Assembly (NCBI RefSeq): GCF_947623445.1
Contig: NC_135242.1
Coordinates: 23,002,001-23,066,000, forward strand
Length of the DNA: 64,000 nucleotides
Source: Clavelina lepadiformis
Lineage: Eukaryota; Chordata; Ascidiacea; Aplousobranchia; Clavelinidae
Reading direction: 5' to 3'
Shown: positions 1 to 12,358 of the stretch, piece by piece
How positions within the stretch are numbered: the stretch's first letter is position 1
Layout of the letters: every line of letters starts with the position of its first letter
Notes under the pieces: generated by a model
Database searches by the model: none
What the model saw: the letters and a program-made list of their open reading frames with translations, nothing else
What the model was told of the DNA's origin: nothing
Made by a program: the position numbers and the translations under genes

Positions 1-3000
1 TGAATAGGACTTGGCGACTCCTTCGGGATATCACCAACCATCACTCGCCAAAAAAATGGGAATCGTCTGCCAACAGTCCAGGCTTCGCAACCTGGCTATA
101 ACTGCCGACTTGACGAATCACAGCAGACGATGAAACTACAATGCCAACCAGGTTATGGCTTTATAAGGACATAACAAACTGCCGACCAGACGAACCAAAA
201 CGGAAAACTGATTCTAAAGTGGAAACAGTCACTGAAGCTGACTACTGCCTGCGCGGCAAGCTTTGGGAGCCAGTTATCGCCAATCAAGCGAACCAAGAAA
301 AAAATCGTGATGACCTACCAACTAGGCAGATTTTGGAAACTGTTGTTAAGTTAAAGCAGGTTTTGGAAACTTGTCTATTGCCAACCTAGCTAAACAAAAA
401 AAGACGTCGGAGTCGACTGCCACCACAGCAGGGTTCAGGAAACCTGGTTATACAGCATACACTACAGACGTGTAATACAGTAAGTAACAACTGTGGAACT
501 AGGACATAGGACAGATAGGAGTTCTTTGGTGAAAAATAACTGTCGTCTTCCAACAAGGCAAAAAGTTCTTATCGGCACTTCCTAAGATGCTAACAAGGCA
601 TCAAAAACCAATGAACAACAATTGTAACAATGGAAAAACTACCCGTGACTAAGCGTTGGCTGTCAACGCAGGACCGGTTTTACAGCACTTGGGTTATGAA
701 AAGATAAACTATAACGCGCCATTTGTGCTGTGGCTCGCCCAGCTTCAATACAACCTATGAGATGGTGATGATTTATTAAAAATAAAACGCCTAAAACAAA
801 AGGAGAAACGGTTACAATTGTTGACTGCTCTACTGTCGATAACATGCCAGCTAAATTGAGATTAGCGAGAAAGAAACGATACTGAGTAATTACTTACATA
901 AGAATTGAACGAAACACTCCGCACACGTGGCACCCTTAAAGGTGTTTAGGCCATAGTTTAAAAGAATTCCGGGATCCGTATCTTCAACCTTTCCATTATA
1001 TTGCGTATGAAATTGATTTATTTTGTATTTTGATGTAACTAACAAACGTTAGGGACAGTAGTACGTCGTTCCCGTATAAAAATCAGCGTCTAAATCACTC
1101 TTTGCTTAGTGTCTATATTTAATGATACTTAACCTTTGAAATGAACGGCTTTGCAAGCGTGCCAAATGATTTTATGAAAAGAATATCTAACCGTCGCTTA
1201 ACGTAACAAAAATCGTGTTTTGTTTTGCTTCTTACATGCAATGACTCAGCGTAAAATATAAGCACATTCATTTTATTCACGACATTGCAAGCTTTGTTTT
1301 CGCATCTATGCATGGCATACAATCGTTTGAGGGATTAAACATCGGAAATGACGTAAGTCTTACTTATCTCCCCGTTGATTAAAAACTTAGCAATAGACAT
1401 TAAAAATTTTGTCAAAATCATCTTCTTTTCATGCAATTCTAAATGGTATTCTGAAAGTATTTGCAAATTCGCTGGAAACGTATTGCCGCTTAAAGATTAT
1501 GACTACCACACTCGGTGACCTTTATAGCCAATAGGGCATCACAACGCATTTATCATGTCATAATAATTTGCTGGGTGGAAATTGGAGCAACTTGTAAAAT
1601 TTACTATAAATTGTTTTCAAATTCTGTAACTTTTCCATGCGGCTGCTTTTTTACGTTACAATAATCGGTGATTTCAAAAAGGTTTTGCTCCCTTGGTTGA
1701 AAGGTCTGACAAAATTCCTATCCCAGCATGTTGTCAAGCGCATCATTAAAGACACTTCGAATATAATTCCTGCAGTAAAGCAGACGATTGATATACCCAA
1801 TCCGTGTGTCGTAATCTGGTTTATTTAATTGTCGTCTTATTTCAAGTCAGGGTTTGATACAGCCTTCAAGTTCAGCTGAAACGGTATACCAGAAAACACA
1901 AGTTAAAGTGATCAGAACAACCTTGATGATTATTACTGAACAGGATTTCACAAAATCGATTACATGACATATCTATCAACATTAATGTTTTGTATACTCT
2001 GCTTTCGTTCAAATCACAAAGCATTTTGTGATGCCGGAAGTGCTGTTCAACGTAACGTACTTTGAATCTTTTAAAATTTGGCAGAAAGCCGTCGTTTCAG
2101 TTAGTCACGTTTGCTGGTTGAGCTGATTTGCTCTTTGCTTGGCCAGTAAACACGTTTCATTACGTAACAATGCAAAAAAGATAATGAGAATTTAAAAGCT
2201 TATTGCAATCTTTATTAGTGCATTTGTAGCGGGAACTCTTCGCTTTTATGTTATAGGCATAACCGTTTACTAAATCATACGCCGCTGTGTGTTTATTCCG
2301 CCACAACACTTATTATACGTACAAGGTGAATCTCAGTTACATTTGCACCTATTCGATGTTTTCTCAAAATTGTTTGCTAAGCAAGAATTTAAACAACTAA
2401 CACAATGGAACTTGTAATGGTTATATTATAAAATGTAATTTACAGATATATTTCGCAAAGGTTTATGAGAACATTGACAGCTTTGCATCAACTTTGCGAT
2501 TGAAAAGATTACAAACTTGAGTATTTTGAGCAGAATTTTAAAGCTGTATAGTTGATATGAGAAATTAAATTTGTGGAATGACATACAGTCAAGTACTGAA
2601 CTGCTCAAAACAGATTCGAAACTAACGTGACAAGTTGGAGTTTTAAATAACACTTTCTTACGTAAAACACTTCCGCATGCTTCTTCGTAAAATGTTGTTA
2701 TTTCTAAATCATGAAGGAAACTAAGCGACAGAAAAGAAGTGTTTTAGTTTTATAGATAATCACTAATTTCAAACAATTAACTTATATGTTTTTCTAAATA
2801 CAGAAGGAACACATCGTAGCTCAGAAAGCTGCTTGAGAAGGAAATTTAGAATTTAAAATGTACAGCATTAAGACCACAAAGGCAAGAAACAGGTCAGTGA
2901 TTTGTGGTGACATGTCACAATTTAGAATAATGAGAAAGATGACCGTTTTGATGTAAGCGTTGCGCAAGTAAATAACGTATAATTAATGGAATAGGTCTTT

Positions 3001-3669
3001 TATAGAAACTAAACCTTTGCATTGAAGCGATAACTAAACTTGGTAATACCATAAGTGTAAATTATATTAGCCTCGTACTTTTAATAAAACGCTTTCAGTT
3101 GCAAGGACATCTTTTTTGCAACAAAGCAAAGTATAACAAGTTAAACTAGTTTATTCAGAAATGCTTGTACAGGTAACTGTAGTGCATCTCAATTTCGGCA
3201 GCAATATTCGATTTGCAAGAGCTGATATGATGGCAATCTCCGACTATAATGCCGTTTGTACAAAACAAATACTACTGCAAAAATGTTTATTTGCACCTGC
3301 AAATACAGTACAACCAAATGTTGAGGAACTTGTACGCCATTTAATATCATGGGAAAAGTTAAACGTAGGCTGCAAGATTAAACTTTGTTTTTGGAGTATC
3401 TTGGATCAAATTTTCTGCAAATAATATCTACAATGCTAAAGCTTTGTTAAACAAACCTGACTGTTAATAAACGTATGGGTTACTGATTTAAAGTTAATGA
3501 ATGTCTAGAAAATACCACATTAAAACAATTGTTTGGAAAAATCTAAAACTGAAAATTGCTTTGTGGACTATTAACTATTTATTTATGCTATATTGTTTCA
3601 CTTAATTCTAACTTAGTTAGGTTATGCTGATTACTGTAGATGTAGGATATATAAGAGCACATAAAGTAA
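1..3669. other. Intergenic stretch, no gene recognised
   Basis: I see no coding exon with family similarity on either strand. The longest open frames are short and lack recognisable motifs. The first 600 bases are less AT-rich and hold a diverged repeat (separate entry). The remainder is AT-rich sequence leading to the Toll-like receptor start at 3670, so the last several hundred bases probably contain its promoter, but no clear TATA box or other site can be assigned. Confidence 0.6.
46..460. repeat. Degenerate tandem-like repeat
   Basis: Two blocks about 340 bases apart share a run of A followed by a CGtCTGCCAaCA-like core and a ...AACCTGGcTATA end (about 50-110 and 391-455). Between them are shorter variants of GCCAACCAGGTT and CAGaTTTTGGAAACT (about 149, 315-375). 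The units are too diverged to fix a period by eye. It may be the edge of a repeat array that extends left of the window. Confidence 0.35.
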
Positions 3670-6600
3670 ATGAAAATGATGTGGTCAGTAGCATACTTGT
3701 CAAATTTTATATTTATTTTAATGGCCTTTGCCAGAAATCCATTGAATCCTTGCGAAGAAGCATCAAACGTCAATGGGGTTGATTTTATTTCTTGGACAGA
3801 ACAAGCCTCCGTTCCAGAAAAGCTTGTCCAAATTGCCCCTTGGCTGGACCATAATTACATTTATGTTGATTGTTACAGCAGGGGACTAAAAACGATTCCA
3901 CAAAACCTAGCAAGCAATGTAGAAGCATTAGATCTCACATATAATGCTATATGGCGCATAAAACCAACAGATTTTTCTAGATATCCGCAAATAAAACTTC
4001 TGAATCTATACAGCAACTGTTATGAAAACTACGCTGGTTGCAAAACGGATTTTTACATTGAACCTGCCCAGTCGGAAATTATACCAGATTATGTATGGCC
4101 AATTGATCACTTATGTCTGATTATAACAGATTATGTATGTAATATGTTTGTTCGTAAGAAAGAGTTACATAATCTTACATATATCCTAGTTTATCATAAA
4201 CAGCCCATCGCTGGTTCATGGTACCTTTCTAAACCTTGCCTCAAGTAAGAATTTCTTGCATAATGTTGGTATAAAAATCGAAATTTTTTATGTACGTTTT
4301 ATCAAAAATATTGGATTGTTATTTACGTATCCTTTTACCAAACTTGAAAGACGTTATTTCTGCATGTCACTGAAAGCCTACCAGGTAATTGGAAACAATT
4401 AATTGTATATGGACTATAGATGATTACCAACATTGTAGGTGTGAAAATTGTATAATACGATAATGATCACACAGTAGGTACTGTATTGTAATGATAATTG
4501 TGGTAGTTCGATATTACAATAAGTGGCGATAAAATGCAAAGCGCAAGTAGAACAATTAACCGGTTAACTTAATTATAAATTATTATTATAAGATGGAATG
4601 TACATTTTCAAAATTTTATGTAAAAACGCAAAATTGTTCCTTTTGGAATCATTTGTAGTTATAAAACCTAACTCACTGCCACGCTTTCAACAGCTCGTAC
4701 ACAATATTCATTTTCAACATGGCGACCAAATCGCAAACCTTTATAGTTGTTCTCTTTACGCCGAAGAGTTTCTACGTCATCACTCTACCCATAGTTCTAC
4801 CGATAAGGTTTTTCCCTTGACCAATCGCGTGGCATTGATTTATTTCGCGCTTTTTTTTACGAAATCTAGCCTCATGGGAATTCTTTGTCTTGAATTCCTG
4901 TCCTTAGATCTGATGAGCCCGTGAGGCCGTGACTTGTTTGCTAGTGATAGTTAGCGCTATTCTTATAGTGCTTGTTAGTTAAACCCTAGTTCTTTTGTGT
5001 TAGCCTAGCGCATCAGTTTAATCCCAGCCAATTGAGTATGAATTGGAAGTTGAAAAAAAAATTGGAAGTTATTTAGCTGCAATGTATTGTAGCCTATCAG
5101 TCAAGTGAGTACGTAGGCCTAAGTATTAATTGTTGTGTATGACTATACGCAGGTAATACAAATATTGTTTAGTTGGCATTACTGAGACATTTTTGTGAGG
5201 TTTTGTAATCTTGTAGCATGTAATTCGCTAACAGGAGAAACAAAACATCACGGAAATATCATTTTACCCGAAGCAAACCTTTTTGTGTAAACTCATTTAG
5301 ATTAACGAGACTTACCTGTTCCATTATTTTTATTAGGTTTGTATGAAAAGTGCTGTCGATTAGCGTATACTACGCAGCAGTGCTCAACCAGTGAGCCAGA
5401 TGCTGAGGAATGTAACCAAAATGCAAGATCACTATCAAGTCTTGTACGAACTGATGATGAAAGGTAAATACTCTTCCATTTACTGTTATCATTGCTGAAA
5501 ATTGCTGGCATTCATTCTTGGTTCGTGTGTGTTTATTGTAGATGTTTGAAAATGTGAAATTTTTTAGTCTATGTTAAACCTAATGTCAATGTTTAACACC
5601 AGTTTGTATTTAGTGGAGTCGGAGATTGGGATGGTGGGAGGGAAAAGAGGGCTGCAGCTTTGACAATATCCTAAAGACCAAAAGAGCCGCATTAAAGTGT
5701 CACATTTCTCACGTTTTGTCTGAGGACGATCGAATCTTGCAGCAGTGGGGAAGAAATACACACTCACCTATAAAGAATTCTTATTTTATCTTCGTTTCAT
5801 TTTCTAATTTCCTGCGTTCTTGCTTTTGTCAAGTAAAACTTTCAATAAATATCAGTTAAAACGTATACGTTGCATTAAGCCGCAAAAGATCGTAGCTATT
5901 AGTAATGTTACTGAAAGGGTTTTATGTCAGGTAAAGACTAGGCCCAGAGAAAAATATAAGATAATTTTTCTCAGGCTCTTGCATGGTTATATAAGGCTTA
6001 TGATCGGTCGCCATACTTGGCCCAAGCATTGCCCATTGTCAAATTTCCTGACCTCTTTCTAACATATATCTCTGGCTGTTGAATGGCGGACGTACCTTGG
6101 GCCAACTTTGTTCCTAACATGTGCGGCAGATATCACATAGTAAGGCCAAAGATAAATTTCTGACTGGGTGGCGCTCTTCGCAATCTGATTCATTTACAAT
6201 GGTTAATTATTTCCTTCAACAGGCTTCGTGAATTTCCAAATCAACTACCTCCTTCAATAGTGGGTCTGGATATAAGTCGAACTGGCTTAGGACGCATCAC
6301 TTCGGAACTCGATCATTTGAAAAACTTGGCCATTCTTCTAAGTGATGGCAATTGCATTACACAAGCCACATTTCTTGAATGCCCCCGAAACTTCACAATC
6401 ACTAAACCGCTGCCATCTTCCATAAAGATCCTTGATCTTAGTTATAATAACTGGGACAAAATTCCAGTGACTCTGATGCAACCAAATCTCGTGACCTTTC
6501 TTTTATGTCATAACGCTTTGTCTCGATTGAGAAAAACTGACTTCGACAACGCAACAGGTTTAGAGGTTTTAGACTTATCCAGAATGTTTTTTCTTGTACC

Positions 6601-9078
6601 TGATTGGTTCGTGTTTGAAGACGGCGTGTTTGATCCGCTTATTCACCTGCGATTTCTAAACTTGTCAGCTAATTTTATAAATTTCTTGCCAAACGGAATT
6701 TTCAGAAACAATGAAGAATTGGAAACTCTAGATCTTTCATTTAACTGCCTGAAGAAAACAATTTTCGAACCAACTTATTTAAAAAACTTGGTAAATATTC
6801 GTCATCTTGATTTGTCTTTCAATAACGTCTGGCCATTACCGCACTCGGTGACCGTCGATTTTTTGAAAATGGGTGAAGTATTTTCTAAGTTTACATTTTT
6901 GCAAACATTAATTCTGGGCAAAGCAGATACGTTACAATCGACTAGTGATTGGTCAGTGCAGTTTCGCAAAATCGACAACCAATCATTTGCTACTTTATCA
7001 AATTTAGCCCATCTATCGACAATCGATATTTCCTACTGCAATATTCATCACATTTCCTCTGATGCCTTGTCTGGATTACGTCACCTTAAATCCATTCGGG
7101 CTACTCACAATTATTTGGACTTGGAAAAAGACCGTTTGGAAGAAAAAGAAGTACCTTTAAATTCTGTTTATTTTTCTAAGCCCCGATTACCATTTATGAC
7201 ACGTCACGAGATGAAGCCGCCTAAGAAATTTTTGCTGCGAAAATCTGACACAATATGTGACGTGAGAGGACTAATTGACTATTCGTACAATCACCTCACA
7301 AATATTTCTGTAAGGCTTCTGATAGCAACAGCAACCGTCCTCGATCTATCGCACAATCAGTTGCAAAGATTACATCATGATGATTTGAGGCATCTTAAGC
7401 GTCTGTGTAGCATTAACTTATCTTTTAATCCCATTTTGGTGATAAATCTGTTCTCATTCTCTACCTTATCTGTGCTTCGTGAAATAATGTTGTCTGAAGT
7501 GCTGTACATATCCGATTACTCATTTTTGTGCAACTTGAATCCATCCAGTAAAGTACATTTCACATGGCGGGAGAAGGATTATAAACTTTGGGACGATTTA
7601 ATGCTATGGCAAGAAAATGAAAACTGCACTGTAGAATCTGTGTCTGCTCTATCAATCTCTTACAATTCATTGTCTGTAGAGTTGGTAAAAAGTAAAAAAC
7701 ACTTTTTAGATTTTTTCCCAGAATCCAAAAGCTTGTACTCAGCCACTGCCAAGTTGACACAGAAGTACCAAGAAATTTATTTAATGGTTTAACTCATCTG
7801 ACAAATTTGGATATGAGTCACAATAAAATACCTGGTTTCCCACTTCGGGCGTTAAAACGTACCAGAAGATTGCGTGTGCTAGACTTGAATCAGAATAACA
7901 TTGTGGAACTTAAAGGGAGTTTGTCATTTCTTGTTAGTTTGGAAATAATTACAATTTCGAACAATAAAATCAGTTGTATTCAGCCGAATTTCTTTTCCCG
8001 TATGTCACTTAGAAAGCTCGATCTGAGTTATAATTATATATCAAGACTTGATCCGAGTATCTTCGACAAACACGTCCTTGGCTCGCTCCTGTATTTGGAT
8101 ATAAGATGGAACAACCTCGACTGTTATTGTTACATATGGAACAAATTTTATTTGTGGTTCGTTTCTCATGACAGTGAAACAACTAGACTTCCTGGATTTT
8201 TTCCAGAATGTACAATCGAAATCGATAAATATTTTGACGGATGTGTATCTTGCCAAACGCCGCGAGGCTTGCGAGGCCGCTCGGTGTCACGCTATGGATA
8301 CAACACTTCGTGCGACTTGCAAAAGAATCTCTTAAACACCGTCGTATTCACGGCATTGTTTACGCTATTTCTTTTATGCGGCTGCATTGGTTATAGTAAA
8401 TGGTTGAAGAGGTTGATATTTCGAAAAGTAAACGAGTATTTTAGAGTTCAATCATTGAAAATCGGCAGCATATTTTCAAGTCAAAAAACTTGTACGAACG
8501 AAAAAGCTTTTGTATTTTTTGACCACAACAATGATGAACTGGGTGACTGGGTGGATAACAAACTGGTACCTGGAATGATTAACGGGAACCCTTCCATCGA
8601 ACTTCTGCTAACAGGTCGTGATATCGACGCTGGAATGTCATCAACTGAAAATGTATTCCAACTTGTTACCAAAAGCCGAAAAACCATTCTGATTTTATCT
8701 GGTTGTTTTTGTAACACTTCAATATGCAAGTGAGTTGGTCGAGTATTTCAGGCATTCGTTTTTAGATGAAGTATTAGTACTGTAGTTTATCTCTAGTGTG
8801 ATGTATCACAATTAATTATGGTAATTGGAACACTCTTTTCTTTAAGGTTTATGATATCGGCTCTTCAAGAACTTCAATATTCTTCTGGAAGAGATCAACT
8901 GATATTATTGGAGTGGCATGGTGAAGTAGCAGCTCGCGTGCCAGAATTAATCCAACGAACTTTTAACCGAAAGTTCTACAATTTTCTGAAATTTGATTAC
9001 ACAAATGATGACGAAGTAATGTTCTTCGAAACGCTGCGAACTGCTTTTGCAAGCAGAGCAAGGGTGCTAGAAGACTAA
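3670..9078 (+). CDS. TLR: Toll-like receptor, TLR7/8/9-type, three exons, one frame break
   Basis: Single-pass innate immune receptor: the leucine-rich-repeat ectodomain binds ligand, the cytoplasmic TIR domain recruits TIR adaptors. Exons: 3670-4244, 6223-8729, 8847-9078, with phase-2 junctions at both introns. About 1,104 residues, close to the roughly 1,040 usual for vertebrate TLR7/8/9. Order: signal peptide (about 1-20), a VDC...LKTIPQNL N-terminal cap and the long first repeats with the NCYENY insertion typical of TLR7-9, many LRRs, a C-terminal Cys-rich cap (WNNLDCYC near 8110), membrane helix near residues 895-917 (8331-8396), then TIR. TIR box 1 is KAFVFFDHNN, box 2 LLLTGRDIDAG, and the third box lies in FFETLRTAF. 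The BB loop has Ala where most TLRs have Pro. The large exon changes frame between about 7678 and 7720: both sides encode good LRRs, but no splice pair of the right phase joins them, so it is a frameshift in this allele, a sequencing indel in the A/T runs, or decay. Confidence 0.93.
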
Positions 9079-10595
9079 AGCAGTTTCATGATAGCTATTC
9101 GTGAGTGAAAAACTCCATAAAACGATGTTTTCTCGGAGGTTTTACATGATTCTACATTGTAATGATTTGCCTAAAGCAAATAGTTCTTTATTCTTCATCT
9201 TTAAAAGATTTTTTAGTTCATTTTTATTGGTTTGTTATATATTCTCCTGCTTTGTGCGTGATTAAATTGAAAATGGAAACGCAATATCCATATTATTTTC
9301 TCTTTCTCTCTGTCTATATATATATATAGTAAATTATTAAGCAAAGGTGGCGGCTAGAGACGCCAAATTCTTTATACTATCGTGTAACTCCGCGCCACAT
9401 ATTTGTAACAACTAACCTACCAAAAGAAACTGCCAACATTGGCCAATTGTTTCCGTTTCTCATTTTTTGCTTTCGTGCGTTGGCGGAAGGCGTTTTCCTG
9501 CATTTCAAGCGCTATTCCCGCCGGTATATATCAAAGTTTATTACCAGCTGTTTCACATCGGGATGCTATGGCGTACTAGTGTACAGTATTTAGCAGTCGA
9601 AAACGCTATTATATGTCTCATTGCGCACTTTCCAATACTGAGGTTATATGTATATAGGCCAGTAAATGACAAAGTGGCGTATCGCACCACCCAAGCTGTT
9701 TGACAGATGCTACACTACGGTTACAGCTGTTTTGACAAATACAATTCTCATAAAATTTGTGAAATGAGATAACGTACTGCTCAAAATGTAAAAAATCTTT
9801 CTTGAAGCTTTAGAGTAAGACTTGTCATTGTCATCCGTGCGTAAGTTTTAGTTAGAAGCAAAACATATTATGGCCAGAAGTTAATGGGCTCCGGTAAGTT
9901 CTGGATATCCGCAAAATGTGCGACATTTACATACAACTAAGTGGCGTATCGCGTATCGCAAAGCGAGCAGAAAAGCGAATACACATACGTGTACCGGTTG
10001 AAAGCAAACTTAATTCACATTTCCTGCGAAGAAAAGTGCGAAGCCTATAATGGCGATAATTAATTGAACCATGTACGCCCGATATGGCTGTGGTGCGAAC
10101 AACAAATTACTATGAACAGATCGGTGACGTGGTGTACTGGGCTGTCGAGCGACATCTCGAGGATGGAAGCATTCTCATCGTGTAGACGGTTCGAGTTACC
10201 ACAGACCCAGATCAATTATAATAAATCCAATGAACCTGCCCATTGGGTAGTACCGTGGTTGGGTCCTCAGATTTTACGAGCCTAAGAAACATTTAACTAC
10301 TGTTAACTATACAACCAGGCAGTAACTAACATTTCATCATAAACGTATGTTGAACTGGTAATAACAGAGCTCCTTGAACCTGCAGTTGTCACGAGAATAT
10401 CTTTACACACTTGTTTTAAGAAGCACTGCATTTTAATGTTATATAATCCAATTGTTAAGGCACTAGATTGGGTTGTAGTTTGTTGTTGTGTAGTAATATT
10501 TTATCGTTGTGGCACTTGTGACCGTTATCGCTTTTATCGTTTTTAGGAAATTGTAGTTCTATATACACGTTCACGTTTTTCTTTGTTTCCACGAA

Positions 10596-10671
10596 AAGCT
10601 CTGTTTCCTACAGCTTTGTTTTGTACAGCTTTGTTTTGTACAGCTTTGTTTTGTACAAGCTTTGTTTCCTA
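10596..10671. repeat. 15-base minisatellite, five units
   Basis: Three near-identical copies of CAGCTTTGTTTTGTA (10611, 10626, 10641) flanked by two variants ending TTTCCTA (10596 and 10656). Read in one frame it gives an artificial Ala-Leu-Phe-Cys-Thr repeat, which I take as non-coding. Confidence 0.85.
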
Positions 10672-11599
10672 CAGCTCTTCCACGAAGCATGTCGCGCTAC
10701 CCGCGAATCCTTTTTCCTCGTTGATTGAGAATGGTGAATGGTACGATAGTTTGGTGACCAATAGTTGGGGCAGTTACGTTTGGGTTTTATAGCATTAAGA
10801 TGGATGTTTTTACCTAAGAGATACGCCATTAAATGTTAATAAAGAAAACAGAGCTAATTGACTAGCTGTAAAGCGGGAAGGTTCCTGGTAAAGAAAGTTT
10901 GGTTACACAGTGACTGGCATTTTCGAAATTATTGCAATATCTTGTATTGACATGTTGATTCGGATGATTCATTTGTTCATTTGTGGTTTTTATTTTACCA
11001 ATTTACTTCGCTCGTTTCCCGTCACATTTTCATAACTATGCCTTATACATTCATTGGACTAAAGGTCGTAAAACATCGCGCGTGCAACAGCAGCATTGAA
11101 GGACTTAGCGCACCCGTAATTGCCACAAAAGACAAATACTATACTACATCAGCCTACACATAAACGTTTACATGTGAAATTGCTATACTGAAAGTGGGTT
11201 GCCAACCTGGTGAGATGTTAGCTATCAAACAAGTTAACCATGCCACCATTACTACCATAACACACACCATTAATACCATATTTGATCCACTCGCCAACCA
11301 ATCAACTGTTAATTGATCTCAAAATACGACGTCACAATTGCCATCATCTCAGTCATTTACTGCAGATTTTTGCTGATGTATAGTTGTTTTTTAAGTTTTT
11401 AAACAACTGAAAGTAAAATGATTGACTTTTACAAACAAATGCAAACTTATCAATTTATGTAAAAAATCGATGAAAATGATTTAAACTTACTTTGTGCGTT
11501 TTCGATGTCATGCTTAAACAAACTAAGAGCACGGCAGTAGCTCAAGTTTATCAAACCTCGATATATTCTAATTGTGCTTTAAAATTGAAAATCGTCATA

Positions 11600-11645
11600 A
11601 ATAATAATAATATCATCACCACAAATCATCATCATCATCATCTAT
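11600..11645. repeat. Trinucleotide-rich simple repeat
   Basis: AAT-type triplets run into ATC triplets (ATCATCATCATCATC). No coding context. Confidence 0.8.
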
Positions 11646-12358
11646 TTATGAAATAAAAATGGTTTAAATAAATGTCAAATGCAAATATATTTGATATTAA
11701 ATAACTAACCGAAAAATGATATTTCCCTTCTTCCACTCAAAGACATAGCCAACGCCCATAACATGATAGTGGTCAAATAAAGTTTCAGATTAGAGCTTTG
11801 CCATTCGAATCCATCAAAAATTTATTTAATTTTCTCAGCAAGATTACGGATAAGGAAGTTTTACTCCTCTCATGAAAGGGAAAAGTGATGGAATTTGAAA
11901 AATCTGATTTTGTGTCTCAACTTTTAAGGTCAAAAATATCTTCAACAATCAAACAATCAATAATATGAAAAAAATATCCACTTTTTTCAAAAGCGTTGCA
12001 AACGTAAACCTATTTAGTTTTAATTATTTATAAATCGGTTTGATTGTATGCACCGTAATAAAAAAACGCATGATTTTGTATTTATAAAAGCTTATCTGGA
12101 GCGGGGTAAACAAACATAAACTCTTTTTCTGGAAACGTAAGGCTTGTCCACTACATTTGTACATGTTTACTGAATCTTGACTTGTCTGGTGTAGTGCGAA
12201 GCCATGGAACCAAACGCTTTTGAACGGGGCGTTGACACTGTGCTTTAGGGCTTGACCAAATCTGCGCTTTGCACCAATTCTTCGCGTCCTATTCATCGAG
12301 GTTGTACCAGATTGCCACTACCAGAGAGGTTTAGCGTTAGAGCTGTAAGAAGCCGAGT

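Larger units (their letters stand above)
9079..12358. other. Intergenic stretch between TLR and TLC gene A
   Basis: No coding exon recognised. Contains a short TA run near 9313-9330, a 15-base tandem repeat (10596-10671), a block near 10500-10560 that resembles 63285-63360, and an ATT/ATC-rich simple repeat near 11600-11645. The stretch 12181-12358 upstream of TLC gene A resembles, weakly, the leader shared by TLC genes B, C, E and F (GAAGCCATGGAAC near 12200, GCTTTAGGGCTTGACCAAATC near 12240). Confidence 0.55.

Noticed and set aside
4598-4924. 108-codon open frame within TLR intron 1
   Set aside because: No family motif; low-complexity hydrophobic and aromatic content typical of chance frames in intron sequence.
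7690-7726. A 37-base micro-intron (GTAAAAAG...CCCAG) to explain the TLR frame change
   Set aside because: Removing it does not give the required phase: the downstream LRR frame would still be lost. A simple indel fits better.
10583-10829. Open frames with Ala-Leu-Phe-Cys-Thr or Lys-Leu-Tyr-Lys-Thr repeats
   Set aside because: Both strands of the 15-base minisatellite; no gene context.
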